Assembly (NCBI GenBank): GCA_029256705.1
Contig: JAQSXK010000001.1
Span: forward strand, 248,001 to 312,000
Source of the DNA: Clostridia bacterium
Lineage (GTDB): Bacteria > Bacillota > Clostridia > TANB77 > CAG-465
Length of the DNA stretch: 64,000 nucleotides
Direction: 5' to 3'
The notes under the pieces are model-generated. The model saw nothing but the letters and a program-made list of their open reading frames with translations. It made no database searches and was not told the DNA's origin. Of this stretch, positions 42,732-52,744 are shown one piece after another. How positions within the stretch are numbered: position 1 is the first letter of the stretch; each line of letters begins with the position of its first letter. The translations under genes and the position numbers were made by a program.

Positions 42732-44870
42732 CTATCTTGATCTCTTAACCTCATATACACTATCTATTTTCTTTAATTCTCTAATTACTTTTATTAAACC
42801 TTCATTACTATCTGTATTTATACTTACATCTACTACTATTTCTTTATCCTGGTTTTTTTGTGCTTTTATAGTTAAAATATCTGTCTTTAATTCCTGTAGT
42901 TTTTTAATAATGTCTATAGTCAATGTTTCTCTATAGTTTGCCATAACCTTTATATTAGTTATAAACTCAGATTTAACCTTATCTTTCCATTTAATATTAA
43001 TTTTTCTGTTTAAAATATCTAGTCCTTTTAAATTTTTGCAATCCTTTCTATGTACTGATACACCATTTGAAAACGTTATATATCCTATAATTTCATCACC
43101 TGGTATTGGAGTACAACATCCAGCAAATTTTACAAGACAATTATTTAATCCTTCAACTATTACAGTATCTAAATTATCTTTTTTCTTCTTAGGCTTATTT
43201 TCCTCTAATTTAACATCTTTAATCTTATTATTTTTATTATATATTTCTAACAATTTGTTTACTGCTTTTACATAAGATAAAGTTCCAAATCCAATATTCT
43301 CATAAACATTTTCGATTTTATTAACCTTAACAGATGCTGGTAATTTATCTAAATATTCTTCTTTAAGTAATTCTTCTTTAGGTATTCTTTGTTTTTTTAC
43401 TTCTTTTTCAAATAATTCTTTTCCCCTTTGAACATTTTCTGTTGAACCTTGTTTTTTAAGGTAAGCCATTATTTTGTTTTTTGCACTATTAGTTTTCACA
43501 TGTTTAAGCCAATCAAAGTTTGGTCCATTACTACTTGAAGAAGTTATAATTTGTACTACATCTGTATTATTTAACTTTGTACTAATTGGAACCAGCTTTC
43601 CATTTACTTTAGCTCCTGTCATTTTTTCAGCTACATTTTGATGAACTAAATATGCAAAATCTATAGTTGTTGCACCTTTTGGCAGAGCTTTAATTTCACC
43701 TTTTGGTGTAAAAGCAAAAACTTCTTCTCCAAACAATTCACCTTTAAAGGCATTTAAATTACTAACACCTTCCGTTAATTCTTTTTGAAGTTCTAAAGTA
43801 TGTCTAATCCACATTATTTTTTGTTCTGTTTCAGAAAAATTATTTGATTTTTCCTTATACATAAAATGAGCTGCTATACCATATTCAGCATGTCTATGCA
43901 TATCCCATGTACGTATTTGTATTTCGAAAGGGAATCCATTTTCTCCAAATACAGTTGTATGTAATGATTGATAGTTATTAGTTTTTGGAACTGCAATATA
44001 ATCTTTGAATCTTCCTGGCATAGGCTTGTACAATTCATGTACAATTCCTAAAGCTGTATAGCAATCTTTAACAGAATCTACGATTATTCTTATTGCAAGT
44101 AAATCAAATATATCTTCTGTATCACAATCTTTTTCTTTCATTTTTTTATATATACTATAAAAATGTTTTGGTCTTCCATATACTGTAGATACAACTTGTG
44201 ACTCTTTCAATTTTTGTATTATTTCATTTATTCTAATTTCTATATATTGTTCTCTCTCTGTTTTTTTAGCATCTATTTTTGATTTAATATACATGTATTC
44301 TTTATTCATAAGTACTCTAAATGAAATATCTTCTAATTCAGATTTTATATGTGATATACCAAGTCTATGTGCAATTGGAGAATATATTTCTAAAGTTTCT
44401 TTTGCTTTTAGTATTCTAAAATCTTCTTGCATTTCATCAGCTTTTCTCATATTATATAATCTATCTGCAAGTTTTATAAGAATAACCCTTACATCTTTTG
44501 CAATAGCCATAAACATTTTTCTTAAAATATTTATATCTAATTTATCATTATTTGCATAATTCAAATATGCTAATCTATCTACACCTTTTATTAAACTTGT
44601 CACTTCCTCACCAAAATTTAACGTTATATCATTCATATCAGCATTAAATCTCGGCGCTTCATGAAGTATACTAGCATATACAGAATTTTCATCTAAATTA
44701 AGTAATATTACCTCAATAGCAACACCAAATGTATGCTCTAAATATGTTTGTCCTGTATACCTTAATTCATCTTTGTATATATCTTTTGCATAGTTTAAAA
44801 CAGCTTGTAATCTATTCTCATCATATTTAATTTTACTTGATCGAATAGCCGTTATTAACTTTTCCTCCAT
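42732..44870 (-). CDS. RelA/SpoT-family (p)ppGpp synthetase with degenerate hydrolase site
   Basis: A long Rel protein of 712 residues. The N-terminal HD domain keeps His46 (TYLEHTFGVA), His70 and LADRLYNMR, but the catalytic H-D-x-x-E-D reads HEAPRF (70-75). Asp is replaced by Glu, and the two acidic residues that bind the attacking water are replaced by Arg and Phe. Hydrolase activity is therefore doubtful. The synthetase domain looks intact: GRPKHFYSIYKK (about 219-230), GRFKDYIAVPKTNNYQSLHTT, and EIQIRTWDMHRHAEYGIAAH with the catalytic Glu. TGS (about 385-450), helical and CC/zinc-finger regions (CLVKFAGCCTPIPGDEI, VHRKDC) and an ACT domain (about 640-712) follow. The R-x-K-D motif in the synthetase is of the bifunctional type. 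Confidence 0.95.
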   Translation of the reverse strand: MEEKLITAIRSSKIKYDENRLQAVLNYAKDIYKDELRYTGQTYLEHTFGVAIEVILLNLDENSVYASILHEAPRFNADMNDITLNFGEEVTSLIKGVDRLAYLNYANNDKLDINILRKMFMAIAKDVRVILIKLADRLYNMRKADEMQEDFRILKAKETLEIYSPIAHRLGISHIKSELEDISFRVLMNKEYMYIKSKIDAKKTEREQYIEIRINEIIQKLKESQVVSTVYGRPKHFYSIYKKMKEKDCDTEDIFDLLAIRIIVDSVKDCYTALGIVHELYKPMPGRFKDYIAVPKTNNYQSLHTTVFGENGFPFEIQIRTWDMHRHAEYGIAAHFMYKEKSNNFSETEQKIMWIRHTLELQKELTEGVSNLNAFKGELFGEEVFAFTPKGEIKALPKGATTIDFAYLVHQNVAEKMTGAKVNGKLVPISTKLNNTDVVQIITSSSSNGPNFDWLKHVKTNSAKNKIMAYLKKQGSTENVQRGKELFEKEVKKQRIPKEELLKEEYLDKLPASVKVNKIENVYENIGFGTLSYVKAVNKLLEIYNKNNKIKDVKLEENKPKKKKDNLDTVIVEGLNNCLVKFAGCCTPIPGDEIIGYITFSNGVSVHRKDCKNLKGLDILNRKINIKWKDKVKSEFITNIKVMANYRETLTIDIIKKLQELKTDILTIKAQKNQDKEIVVDVSINTDSNEGLIKVIRELKKIDSVYEVKRSR

Positions 44871-44889
44871 GATATATCCCCCTTTTTAT

Positions 44890-45885
44890 TTATTTTTTAA
44901 CCTCGTTTTTGCAAACCCCTGTTTCAAAAATTTCTTTTATATTACTAAATGTTGTACTAACAATTTTATCTAAAGCCTCTTTTGTAAAAAAAGCTTGATG
45001 TGCTGTTATAACAACATTTGGCATCGACAATAATATCGATAAGTCTTTGTCCCTTATATATGAATTTGACATATCATTTAAAAAATATTTTTCTTCATCT
45101 TCATATACATCAAGTCCGAGACCACTTATTTTACCTGCTTCTAGCATCTCAATTAAATCATTTGTATTTATTAATTTACCTCTACTTGTATTTATAATAT
45201 ATACTCCATCTTTCATTTTTTCTATTGATTGTTTATTTATAATGTTATTTGTCTCTTTTGTTAATGGACAGTGCAATGATATTATATCTGAATTTTTAAA
45301 AAGTTCATCAAGTGAAACATATTTAAAGTTCAATTCTTTAGCACCTTCAATATCTGGAAATGTATCATAAGCTATAACGTTAGTTCCAAATCCGTTCATT
45401 ATTTTTATAAATACTTTGCCAATTCTACCTGTTCCAATAACACCTACTGTTTTACCATGTAAGTCAAAACCAAGTAAACCATCAAGTGAAAAATTATATT
45501 TTCTTGTTCTTTGATATGCTTTATATATTTTTCTATTTAAAGTTTGTAGTAAACCTACAGTATGTTCTGCTACAGCATAAGGAGAATAATCTGGTACTCT
45601 TACTACTTTTATTGTATCTGTTAAGTAATTAATATCTATATTATTAAATCCTGCACATCTTAACGCAATTAATTTAACATTACAATTTTCAAGTATCTTT
45701 ATTACTTCTTTATCTACAACATCATTTACAAATATGCAGACAACGTCATAACCTTTTGTAAGCGGAGCAGTTTCTGAAGATAATTTGTTTTTAAAGTATG
45801 TTATTTCATACCCAAAATCTTTATTGTAATTATCAAAAGAATTTTTATCATATTCCTTTGTATCGAAAAAAGCTATTTTTATCAT
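44890..45885 (-). CDS. D-isomer-specific 2-hydroxyacid dehydrogenase (D-lactate dehydrogenase type)
   Basis: The 331-residue enzyme probably interconverts pyruvate and D-lactate with NAD. It has the substrate-binding RCAGFNNID (about 76-84), the Rossmann motif GVIGTGRIGKVF (about 149-160), the NAD-selecting Asp of AYDTFPD, HCPLTKETNNIIN, the catalytic Arg in NTSRGKLI, Glu in GLDVYEDE and the catalytic His in ITAHQAFFT (about 296-304). The FNNID and YEDE..FF features are those of fermentative D-lactate dehydrogenases rather than phosphoglycerate dehydrogenase. It follows dnaE on the same strand. Confidence 0.92.
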   Translation of the reverse strand: MIKIAFFDTKEYDKNSFDNYNKDFGYEITYFKNKLSSETAPLTKGYDVVCIFVNDVVDKEVIKILENCNVKLIALRCAGFNNIDINYLTDTIKVVRVPDYSPYAVAEHTVGLLQTLNRKIYKAYQRTRKYNFSLDGLLGFDLHGKTVGVIGTGRIGKVFIKIMNGFGTNVIAYDTFPDIEGAKELNFKYVSLDELFKNSDIISLHCPLTKETNNIINKQSIEKMKDGVYIINTSRGKLINTNDLIEMLEAGKISGLGLDVYEDEEKYFLNDMSNSYIRDKDLSILLSMPNVVITAHQAFFTKEALDKIVSTTFSNIKEIFETGVCKNEVKK

Positions 45886-45921
45886 ATTTTCCTCCTATTA
45901 ATTTTAAAATTAATTATACTT

Positions 45922-48900
45922 TTATTTCTTATTAATATTTTCTTCACCAAGTCTAGATTTTAACTCATTTATTACATCTTCGCCATCATTTAACCAATAA
46001 CTTCTATTTAACAATTTTAATTTGTTAGTTCCTTCATAAAATAAATAAACCGGAGTACTTCCATAGTATTCATTTGAAAGCTCATCCACAAAACTTATTA
46101 CATTTTCTTCTAAATCAAATTTATCCTTTGGCATTTTTATATATATGTTTGGATTTTTAGATATCTTCTCTACATCACTAACTAATATTTTTGTTTTTTC
46201 ATTTTCTTTAATACTAACTTTTCCTTTTACTTTAACTACATTACCAGCTTCTAAAGATCTACTAAATTTAGAAAATACACCTGGAAATAGTATTATTTCA
46301 ATACTTCCATACATATCTGACATTTCAGCAAACATCATTTGATCGTTATTTTTAGTATATATAATCTTAGAACTATCTATTATTCCACATATAATTACTT
46401 GTTTAGAATCATAATTTACTATATTAACACTTATACTTTCTTCTGATTCATCATTTTGTTGTTCAGGGACTATTAAATCTTTTGTAGTTATATTAGAATT
46501 TTTTGAAATATATTCACTATATTCGTCAAGAGGATGCCCAGAAACGTATAGACCAATTATCTCTTTTTCCATGTCAAGTATTTCTTTTTTTGTTACATTT
46601 CTTTTACTTTTTGGTATTGTAATATTACTTGATTCTTCTACAGTTTCAAATAAATTTACTTGATTAGCATAATTTCTTCTTCTATTAGAATTAATATTGT
46701 CTATAACTATTTCAAAGCCTTCTAATAAATCTATTCTATTTAAATCTTTTTCTGTTTCATCAAAACAACCAGCTTTTATTAATGATTCTATACATTTTTT
46801 ATTAACATTTTCACCGGATACTTTTTCACAAAAATCTATAAAATTTTTAAATTTACCTTCTCTTTGGCGTATAGATATAATATCTGAAATTGCTCCTGCA
46901 GAAACATTTTTAATAGTTTCTAATGCAAATATTATTTTTCCATCTACCACTCCAAATTTTGAATGACTATTATTTATATCTGGTTTTAAAACCTCAATGT
47001 TCATACTTTTACATTCTTCTATATATTCTGGTATTTTATTTAAATTACCAAGTAAGCTATTCATTGTAGCAGCCATAAATTCTGCCGGATAATGAACTTT
47101 TAAATATGCTGTTTGGTAAGCCACTACTGCATACGCTGCCGCATGAGATTTATTAAATGCATATTTTGCAAACTCAGCCATCTCATCAAATATTTTATTG
47201 CTACTTTCTTCATCAATACCATTTTCACTAGCGCCCTTTACAAATACTTCTCTTTCTTTATTCATAACATCAAGTTTCTTTTTACTCATAGCGCGTCTTA
47301 CTAAATCTGCTCTACCTAAGCTATATCCTGCCAAATCTCTAAATATTTGCATCACTTGTTCTTGGTATACCATACAACCATACGTAACATCAAGTATCGG
47401 TTCTAACGCTTTATGCGTATATTGTATAGCGCCTCTACTATTCTTGTTTTTTATGTATCTTGGTATTTGGTCCATTGGGCCAGGTCTATATAACGAAATT
47501 ACAACAATAATATCTTCTAACGAGTCTGGTTTAAGTGTTCTAATTACTTGTTTTAAGCCGTCACTTTCAAGCTGAAATACACCATTTGTTTTTCCTTCTG
47601 ATAAGAGTTTAAACACACCTTTATCATTCATATCTTTATCAAAAACAACATCTATATTACGCACTTTCTTAACTAATTTTATACAATCTGCTATTACTGT
47701 CAATGTTCTAAGCCCTAAAAAGTCCATTTTTAAAAGACCTAATTCTTCTAAAATCGTCATAGTATATTGAGTAGATATAACATTTTGATTTAAATAAAGT
47801 GGAACATAACTGTCTACTCTTTCTTTAGTTATAACAACTCCCGCTGCATGTGTTGAAGCATGACGCGGCATACCTTCTGCTTTCATTGCTAAATCAATAA
47901 GTTTATGAGCCTCGTCATCTATTTCATATATAGTTGCTAAGTCTTGGTTTATTTTAAGAGCAGCATCTATTGTCATTTTTAATTCTTGTGGAATCATTTT
48001 AGCTATCATATCTGCTTTTTGATATGGAATGTCTAATGCCCTTGCAATATCTCTTATACCAGCTCTTGCAGCCATTGTACCAAATGTTATAATTTGAGCA
48101 ACATGGGATTCTGAATATTTTCTTGCAACATAATCAATTACTTCTTGTCTTCTCTCATAACAAAAATCTATATCAAAATCTGGCATACTAATTCTTTCTG
48201 GATTTAGAAATCTTTCAAATATCAAATTAAACCTTAAAGGATCAATATCTGTTATTCCAGTTAAATATGCAGCTATACTACCAGCTCCACTACCTCTACC
48301 TGGACCAACTGGTATACCATTTCTTTTAGCATAATTTATAAAATCTTGTACAATAAGAAAATAATCTACATATCCCATTTTATCTATTACACTTATTTCG
48401 TAATTTAATCTTTCATTTACTTTATTTAAATATTCTCCGTTATATTCTTCTTTATTATATCTCTTTTCTATTCCTTCATAACATAACATTTTAAAATATT
48501 CTAAATTTGTCGTATTTCCCTCTATTTTAAATTCAGGTAATATTATATTACCAAATTCAAACTCCACATTGCACATATCTGCTATTTTAACAGTATTTTC
48601 TATTGCTTCAGGAAGATTTTTAAAAGCAGACGACATTTCTTCGGGTGATTTAACATAAAATTCGTTTGTAGGAAAACTCATTCTATCTGGATCATTAATT
48701 ATTTTCTTAGTCTGTACACATAACAAAACCTCATGAAAATCATAATCATCTTTAGTTAAGTAATGACAATCGTTTGTAGCGACTAATCCAATATTTAATT
48801 CTTTTGAAATTGCAACTATATTTTGATTAACTAAAACTTGCTCTCTTATACCATTATCTTGAATTTCTAAGTAAAATCTTTCTTTTCCAAATATATTTAA

Positions 48901-49392
48901 AAATTCTTTTGCAGAATTCTTTGCTCCCTCAATATCTCCTGATACTATTTTTCTTGGTATATCACCAGCAAGGCAAGCAGATAAACATATTATCCCTTCA
49001 TTGTATTGTTTTAAAATTTCCATATCTATTCTTGGCTTATAATAAAAGCCCTCAACATATGAAAGTGAAACTAATTTAACTAAATTCTTATATCCAATTT
49101 CATTCATAGCAAGTAAGATTAAATGGTTTGGCTCTGTATCAATTTTACCTTGTTTATCCAATCTACTTCTAGGAGCCATGTACATTTCACAGCCTACTAC
49201 AAGTTTTATCCCCTTAGCTTTACATTTTTTATATAATTCAACTACGCCAAACATATTTCCGTGATCTGTTATAGCTACCGCTTTCATGCCTAACTCTTCA
49301 ACCTTAGAAACTAAATCATCCAACTTATTTGCACCATCCAACAAACTGTATTCAGTATGCATATGTAAATGTACAAAATCCATTTTACTCAC
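45922..49392 (-). CDS. dnaE: DNA polymerase III alpha subunit DnaE
   Basis: The 1156-residue replicative-type polymerase starts with the PHP domain HLHMHTEYSLLDG (about 7-19) and AITDHGNMFGV. The polymerase core shows GRGSGAGSIAAYLTGITDIDP (about 364-384), the catalytic MPDFDIDFCYERR (about 404-416) and HASTHAAGVVI, then the FPD/EYEQD-like MVYQEQVMQIF, the HhH region and a C-terminal OB-fold (about 1000-1080). In Firmicutes DnaE works with PolC, chiefly at the lagging strand. It is led by a clear promoter (49410-49438) and followed by the dehydrogenase gene. Confidence 0.97.
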   Translation of the reverse strand: MSKMDFVHLHMHTEYSLLDGANKLDDLVSKVEELGMKAVAITDHGNMFGVVELYKKCKAKGIKLVVGCEMYMAPRSRLDKQGKIDTEPNHLILLAMNEIGYKNLVKLVSLSYVEGFYYKPRIDMEILKQYNEGIICLSACLAGDIPRKIVSGDIEGAKNSAKEFLNIFGKERFYLEIQDNGIREQVLVNQNIVAISKELNIGLVATNDCHYLTKDDYDFHEVLLCVQTKKIINDPDRMSFPTNEFYVKSPEEMSSAFKNLPEAIENTVKIADMCNVEFEFGNIILPEFKIEGNTTNLEYFKMLCYEGIEKRYNKEEYNGEYLNKVNERLNYEISVIDKMGYVDYFLIVQDFINYAKRNGIPVGPGRGSGAGSIAAYLTGITDIDPLRFNLIFERFLNPERISMPDFDIDFCYERRQEVIDYVARKYSESHVAQIITFGTMAARAGIRDIARALDIPYQKADMIAKMIPQELKMTIDAALKINQDLATIYEIDDEAHKLIDLAMKAEGMPRHASTHAAGVVITKERVDSYVPLYLNQNVISTQYTMTILEELGLLKMDFLGLRTLTVIADCIKLVKKVRNIDVVFDKDMNDKGVFKLLSEGKTNGVFQLESDGLKQVIRTLKPDSLEDIIVVISLYRPGPMDQIPRYIKNKNSRGAIQYTHKALEPILDVTYGCMVYQEQVMQIFRDLAGYSLGRADLVRRAMSKKKLDVMNKEREVFVKGASENGIDEESSNKIFDEMAEFAKYAFNKSHAAAYAVVAYQTAYLKVHYPAEFMAATMNSLLGNLNKIPEYIEECKSMNIEVLKPDINNSHSKFGVVDGKIIFALETIKNVSAGAISDIISIRQREGKFKNFIDFCEKVSGENVNKKCIESLIKAGCFDETEKDLNRIDLLEGFEIVIDNINSNRRRNYANQVNLFETVEESSNITIPKSKRNVTKKEILDMEKEIIGLYVSGHPLDEYSEYISKNSNITTKDLIVPEQQNDESEESISVNIVNYDSKQVIICGIIDSSKIIYTKNNDQMMFAEMSDMYGSIEIILFPGVFSKFSRSLEAGNVVKVKGKVSIKENEKTKILVSDVEKISKNPNIYIKMPKDKFDLEENVISFVDELSNEYYGSTPVYLFYEGTNKLKLLNRSYWLNDGEDVINELKSRLGEENINKK

Positions 49393-49409
49393 CCACTTTT
49401 CTTTGATAT

Positions 49410-49438
49410 ATTATACTACATTAGCTCATTTTTTTCAA
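49410..49438 (-). promoter_or_regulatory. Sigma-A promoter of dnaE
   Basis: Minus strand TTGAAA (49438-49433), 17-base spacer, TATAAT (49415-49410), 18 bases before the start codon. Confidence 0.75.
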
Positions 49439-49574
49439 GTAAATGGATTTTTAATTTACATATATAAAGAAAATAATATATATAATAAATATTCTTATTG
49501 TAATCTGTTTTTTTTCACAATATTTATAAGTATATTCTTTATGATATCTCATATATATTACTAGGGGTGTTATT

Positions 49575-50573
49575 ATGATTAGATGCGCTATTGTTGGAGC
49601 TACCGGTTTGGTAGGTCAAACTTTTCTGAAAGTTTTAGAAGAAAAGAAACTAAAGATAGATGAGTATGAATTATTTGCTTCTAGTAAATCTAAAGGAAAA
49701 AAAGTTAGATTTATGGATAAAGAATATACTATTCAAGAACTTACTGAAGATTCTTTTAAAAATACTAAATTTGATTATGCACTATTTTCTGCTGGAGGAA
49801 GTATTAGTAAGCAATATATACCAATAGCTGTAAATAATGGATGTATTGTTATAGATAATAGTAGTTACTTTAGAATGAATGATGATGTTCCATTAGTTGT
49901 TCCAGAAGTAAACGAAGAGGATATATTTAAAAATAAAGGAATAATTGCCAATCCAAATTGTTCTACAATACAAGCAATGCTACCTATAAAAGCATTAAAT
50001 GATGAATATACAATTTCAAGAATTGTATTTTCAACTTACCAAGCAGTATCTGGGGCTGGCAATGCAGGCATTAACGACCTAGTAAATACTAGAAATGGTA
50101 GTAGTCCCAGTAAGTTTCCGTATAGTATAACAGATAATTGTATACCTCATATAGATATTTTTTTAGAGAATAATTATACAAAAGAAGAAATGAAAATGAT
50201 TGAAGAATCCAGAAAAATATTACATGAACCTGCCCTTCCTATAACAGCTACATGTGTTAGAATTCCTGTTCTAAACTGTCATAGTGAAAGTATAAATATA
50301 GAATTTGCAGACGAATTTAATATACAAGACGTGGTAGAAACTTTGTCTAATTATCCAGGAATAATAGTTGTAGATGATCCTAAAAATAACAGTTATCCAA
50401 TAAACGATCTTGCTAATGGAATAGATTCTGTATTAGTTGGGAGAATCAGAAGGGATTTTTCTGTAAAAAACGGGCTCAATTTATGGGTTGTTGCAGATAA
50501 CGTTCGTAAAGGAGCCGCAAGTAACGCAGTACAGATATTAGAAAAAATTATAATAAAAAGACTTGGAAACTGA
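49575..50573 (+). CDS. asd: Aspartate-semialdehyde dehydrogenase
   Basis: Asd reduces aspartyl phosphate to aspartate semialdehyde, the step after aspartokinase on the way to diaminopimelate and lysine. The 332 residues show the NADP loop GATGLVGQTFLKVLEE (about 8-23), FSAGGSISKQY, the catalytic Cys in ANPNCSTIQAM (about 126-136), the phosphate/substrate loop YQAVSGAGNAG and the late His-bearing RIPVLNCHSESI. It is uninterrupted, unlike aspartokinase. A GGGGTG precedes the ATG. Its stop codon lies in the loop of its own terminator. Confidence 0.96.
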   Translation: MIRCAIVGATGLVGQTFLKVLEEKKLKIDEYELFASSKSKGKKVRFMDKEYTIQELTEDSFKNTKFDYALFSAGGSISKQYIPIAVNNGCIVIDNSSYFRMNDDVPLVVPEVNEEDIFKNKGIIANPNCSTIQAMLPIKALNDEYTISRIVFSTYQAVSGAGNAGINDLVNTRNGSSPSKFPYSITDNCIPHIDIFLENNYTKEEMKMIEESRKILHEPALPITATCVRIPVLNCHSESINIEFADEFNIQDVVETLSNYPGIIVVDDPKNNSYPINDLANGIDSVLVGRIRRDFSVKNGLNLWVVADNVRKGAASNAVQILEKIIIKRLGN

Positions 50574-50587
50574 TCCAAGTCTTTTTT
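50556..50587 (+). terminator. Terminator overlapping the 3' end of asd
   Basis: Stem AAAAGACTTGGA (50556-50567) with TCCAAGTCTTTT (50574-50585), loop AACTGA containing the asd stop codon, then more T. The last five asd codons form the left arm. Confidence 0.85.
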
Positions 50588-50602
50588 AGTTTTTACTTTA
50601 AA

Positions 50603-51490
50603 TTATTTAAAAAAGTTTAGCTGCTCTATAGTTGTACTTCTTTCTTTATAGGCTCTTATTATATCCTCCATTTTATATAAAATATTATATTTTTCACATT
50701 CCTCTTGAAATATTTTACCTAGATTTTTATTTAAAGATTTGCATATATAATTATTTCCATATGTTTTAATATACATATCTTTTAATTTTGGAAAATATTT
50801 ATCTAATTTTTGATAAAAATACTCCCTTTGGTTTTCCCTTAATGTAACCGCTCCCATAGAAAATATAAACTTTGCCCCACTATCGTGTGCCAATTTTATT
50901 ATATTTTTTATATTATCTTCTGTATCGGTAATAAATGGAATTATTGGTGTTAATAATACTCCAACAAATAGTCCTTCATCTGATAGTTTTTTTATTGCCT
51001 CAAATCTCTTAGATGATACACTAACATTTGGTTCTATTATTTTTGATAATTTATCATCATAAGTTGTAATCGTCATTTTTAATATTAGAGGCGCTTTTTT
51101 ATTTATATTTTTAAATGTATCTATATCCCTTACTATTAGGTCACTTTTTGTTTCTAACGAAATTCCATATCCAAAATAATCGATAAGTTCCAATGCCTTT
51201 TTGGTTATTTCATAATCCTTTTCAAACGGATTATATGTATCCGACATTGATCCGATTCCAATTACTCCATTTATTCTTTTTGATTTTAACTCGGCATTTA
51301 AAATTTCTATAACATTTTTTTTAATTCTAACTTCATCAAAGTTTTCTATATTATAACAGTTACTTCTACTATCACAATATATACATCCATGTGGACAGCC
51401 CTTATATAAATTCATATTAAAATCTATTCCAAACCATTCATTACCATGCTTAGTTCTTTGTAAAATTGTCTTTGCAGATATATATTTCAT
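50603..51490 (-). CDS. Radical SAM protein related to SPL/Rv2578c family
   Basis: The 295-residue protein begins MKYISAKTILQRT and has the iron-sulfur cluster motif CPHGCIYC in YKGCPHGCIYCDSRSNCY (about 29-46). Then come GIGSMSDTYNPFE (about 98-110) and the TIM-barrel strands LILKMTITTYDD and GLFVGVLLTPIIPFITD. This arrangement is that of SPL-like radical SAM proteins of the Rv2578c group, distantly related to spore photoproduct lyase. The usual SplB cysteine that would donate hydrogen cannot be assigned here. The substrate is unknown; other members act near DNA repair genes. Monocistronic, with AGGAGG before the ATG. Confidence 0.8.
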   Translation of the reverse strand: MKYISAKTILQRTKHGNEWFGIDFNMNLYKGCPHGCIYCDSRSNCYNIENFDEVRIKKNVIEILNAELKSKRINGVIGIGSMSDTYNPFEKDYEITKKALELIDYFGYGISLETKSDLIVRDIDTFKNINKKAPLILKMTITTYDDKLSKIIEPNVSVSSKRFEAIKKLSDEGLFVGVLLTPIIPFITDTEDNIKNIIKLAHDSGAKFIFSMGAVTLRENQREYFYQKLDKYFPKLKDMYIKTYGNNYICKSLNKNLGKIFQEECEKYNILYKMEDIIRAYKERSTTIEQLNFFK

Positions 51491-51565
51491 TAGTTCCTCC
51501 TAATTTAAATATATTTATAGTAATAGTATAACACTTACTTATTTGAAATTCAATATTAATTATAT

Positions 51566-52744
51566 CTATATTTGTTTACTCGATCTTTTTTGTTTTACTA
51601 TTAAAAGAGATACAGCAAGTATTGCTACTGCAAATATCATTTGAATAGCCATATAATTTATTATTGGGGTAATATTTTCACTGCTCCATACTGTTAATGA
51701 AGTAATATCTTCTACTGCTTTTACATACCAATATGTTGGAGTAAAACTAGCAATCTTAAGTACTGACTGTGACATTATTTCTTGTGGCACAAAAATTCCA
51801 CTTAGAAAACTCAATCCCAACGTTAATATATTAGATATAGCATCTATTGCACCCTTACTTTTCATTACATTACCCAATAAAAAACTTATACTTAATACAA
51901 CCATTGATATTATAAGTGCATTAACAAATAATAATATTGTATTTTTACTAATTGCTACATCTCCATATATAGGAAAGCTTAATAAACATATTAAAACCCA
52001 CACAACAATTGTAAATACAAAACTTCCTAATATAATTTGAAAATTATAACTAGACAATTTAATTGGTGAACCTAAATTACGTTTTCTAAGTTCTGTACTG
52101 TTAAATGTAAGTATAATTGTTGTTACTCCTAAAATAACAACTGCAAATATAACATAAGCATAGTATCTAAAATAATATCCTATATTACTTTCTGTTTTCA
52201 CTGCTTCACCATCATAAGTTTGAATTTTAACATCAGCTTCTATAGACATATCTTCTGTTAAATAAGTATTCAATTGCTTGTTTGTAATATTAGGTATATT
52301 TTCTATATAATTTTTTGCTGTATTCATATACTTATTAATTAAAAGATCAATATATATATTATCATTTGAACCAGCAATAGCAGTTTTTTCTATTTTGACA
52401 TTGCTTCCATTTATCATTGATTCACCAAATCCATTAGGAATTTTAACAATATATACAACATCTCTATAGTATAATGCATCTTGCATACTTTCAGGTCTAT
52501 CTTTGATATCTATGACCTTTGCATGTTCATTTAAAAAACTTTCAAAACTATTTGAAAAATCTGAGTTTTTATCGTAATTAAATATAGCAATTCTGCTTTT
52601 TGTACTGTCAAAACTTTCTACTGAATTTTCTTTTGGCGTTTGACTAGTTATCAGCATAGAAATAAACAAAAACACAAAAAAGTAAATTGAAATTGAAGTT
52701 ATATTTTTTTTAACAATTATAAAATATGTTTTAAATACTTGCAT
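51566..52744 (-). CDS. ABC-2 type transporter permease (second of pair)
   Basis: A 392-residue ABC-2 permease of the YhgE/NatB-like layout: one membrane segment near the N-terminus (about 14-34), a large extracellular domain (about 35-190, with AKVIDIKDRPESMQDALYYRDVVYIVKIPNGF), then five segments between about 195 and 385. LTLGLSFLSGIFVPQEIMS is the conserved ABC-2 loop before the last segments, and FTPTYWYVKAVED is typical. Its start overlaps the first permease by 14 bases, so the two are coupled and most likely form a heterodimer with the ATPase at 53892. Confidence 0.9.
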   Translation of the reverse strand: MQVFKTYFIIVKKNITSISIYFFVFLFISMLITSQTPKENSVESFDSTKSRIAIFNYDKNSDFSNSFESFLNEHAKVIDIKDRPESMQDALYYRDVVYIVKIPNGFGESMINGSNVKIEKTAIAGSNDNIYIDLLINKYMNTAKNYIENIPNITNKQLNTYLTEDMSIEADVKIQTYDGEAVKTESNIGYYFRYYAYVIFAVVILGVTTIILTFNSTELRKRNLGSPIKLSSYNFQIILGSFVFTIVVWVLICLLSFPIYGDVAISKNTILLFVNALIISMVVLSISFLLGNVMKSKGAIDAISNILTLGLSFLSGIFVPQEIMSQSVLKIASFTPTYWYVKAVEDITSLTVWSSENITPIINYMAIQMIFAVAILAVSLLIVKQKRSSKQI

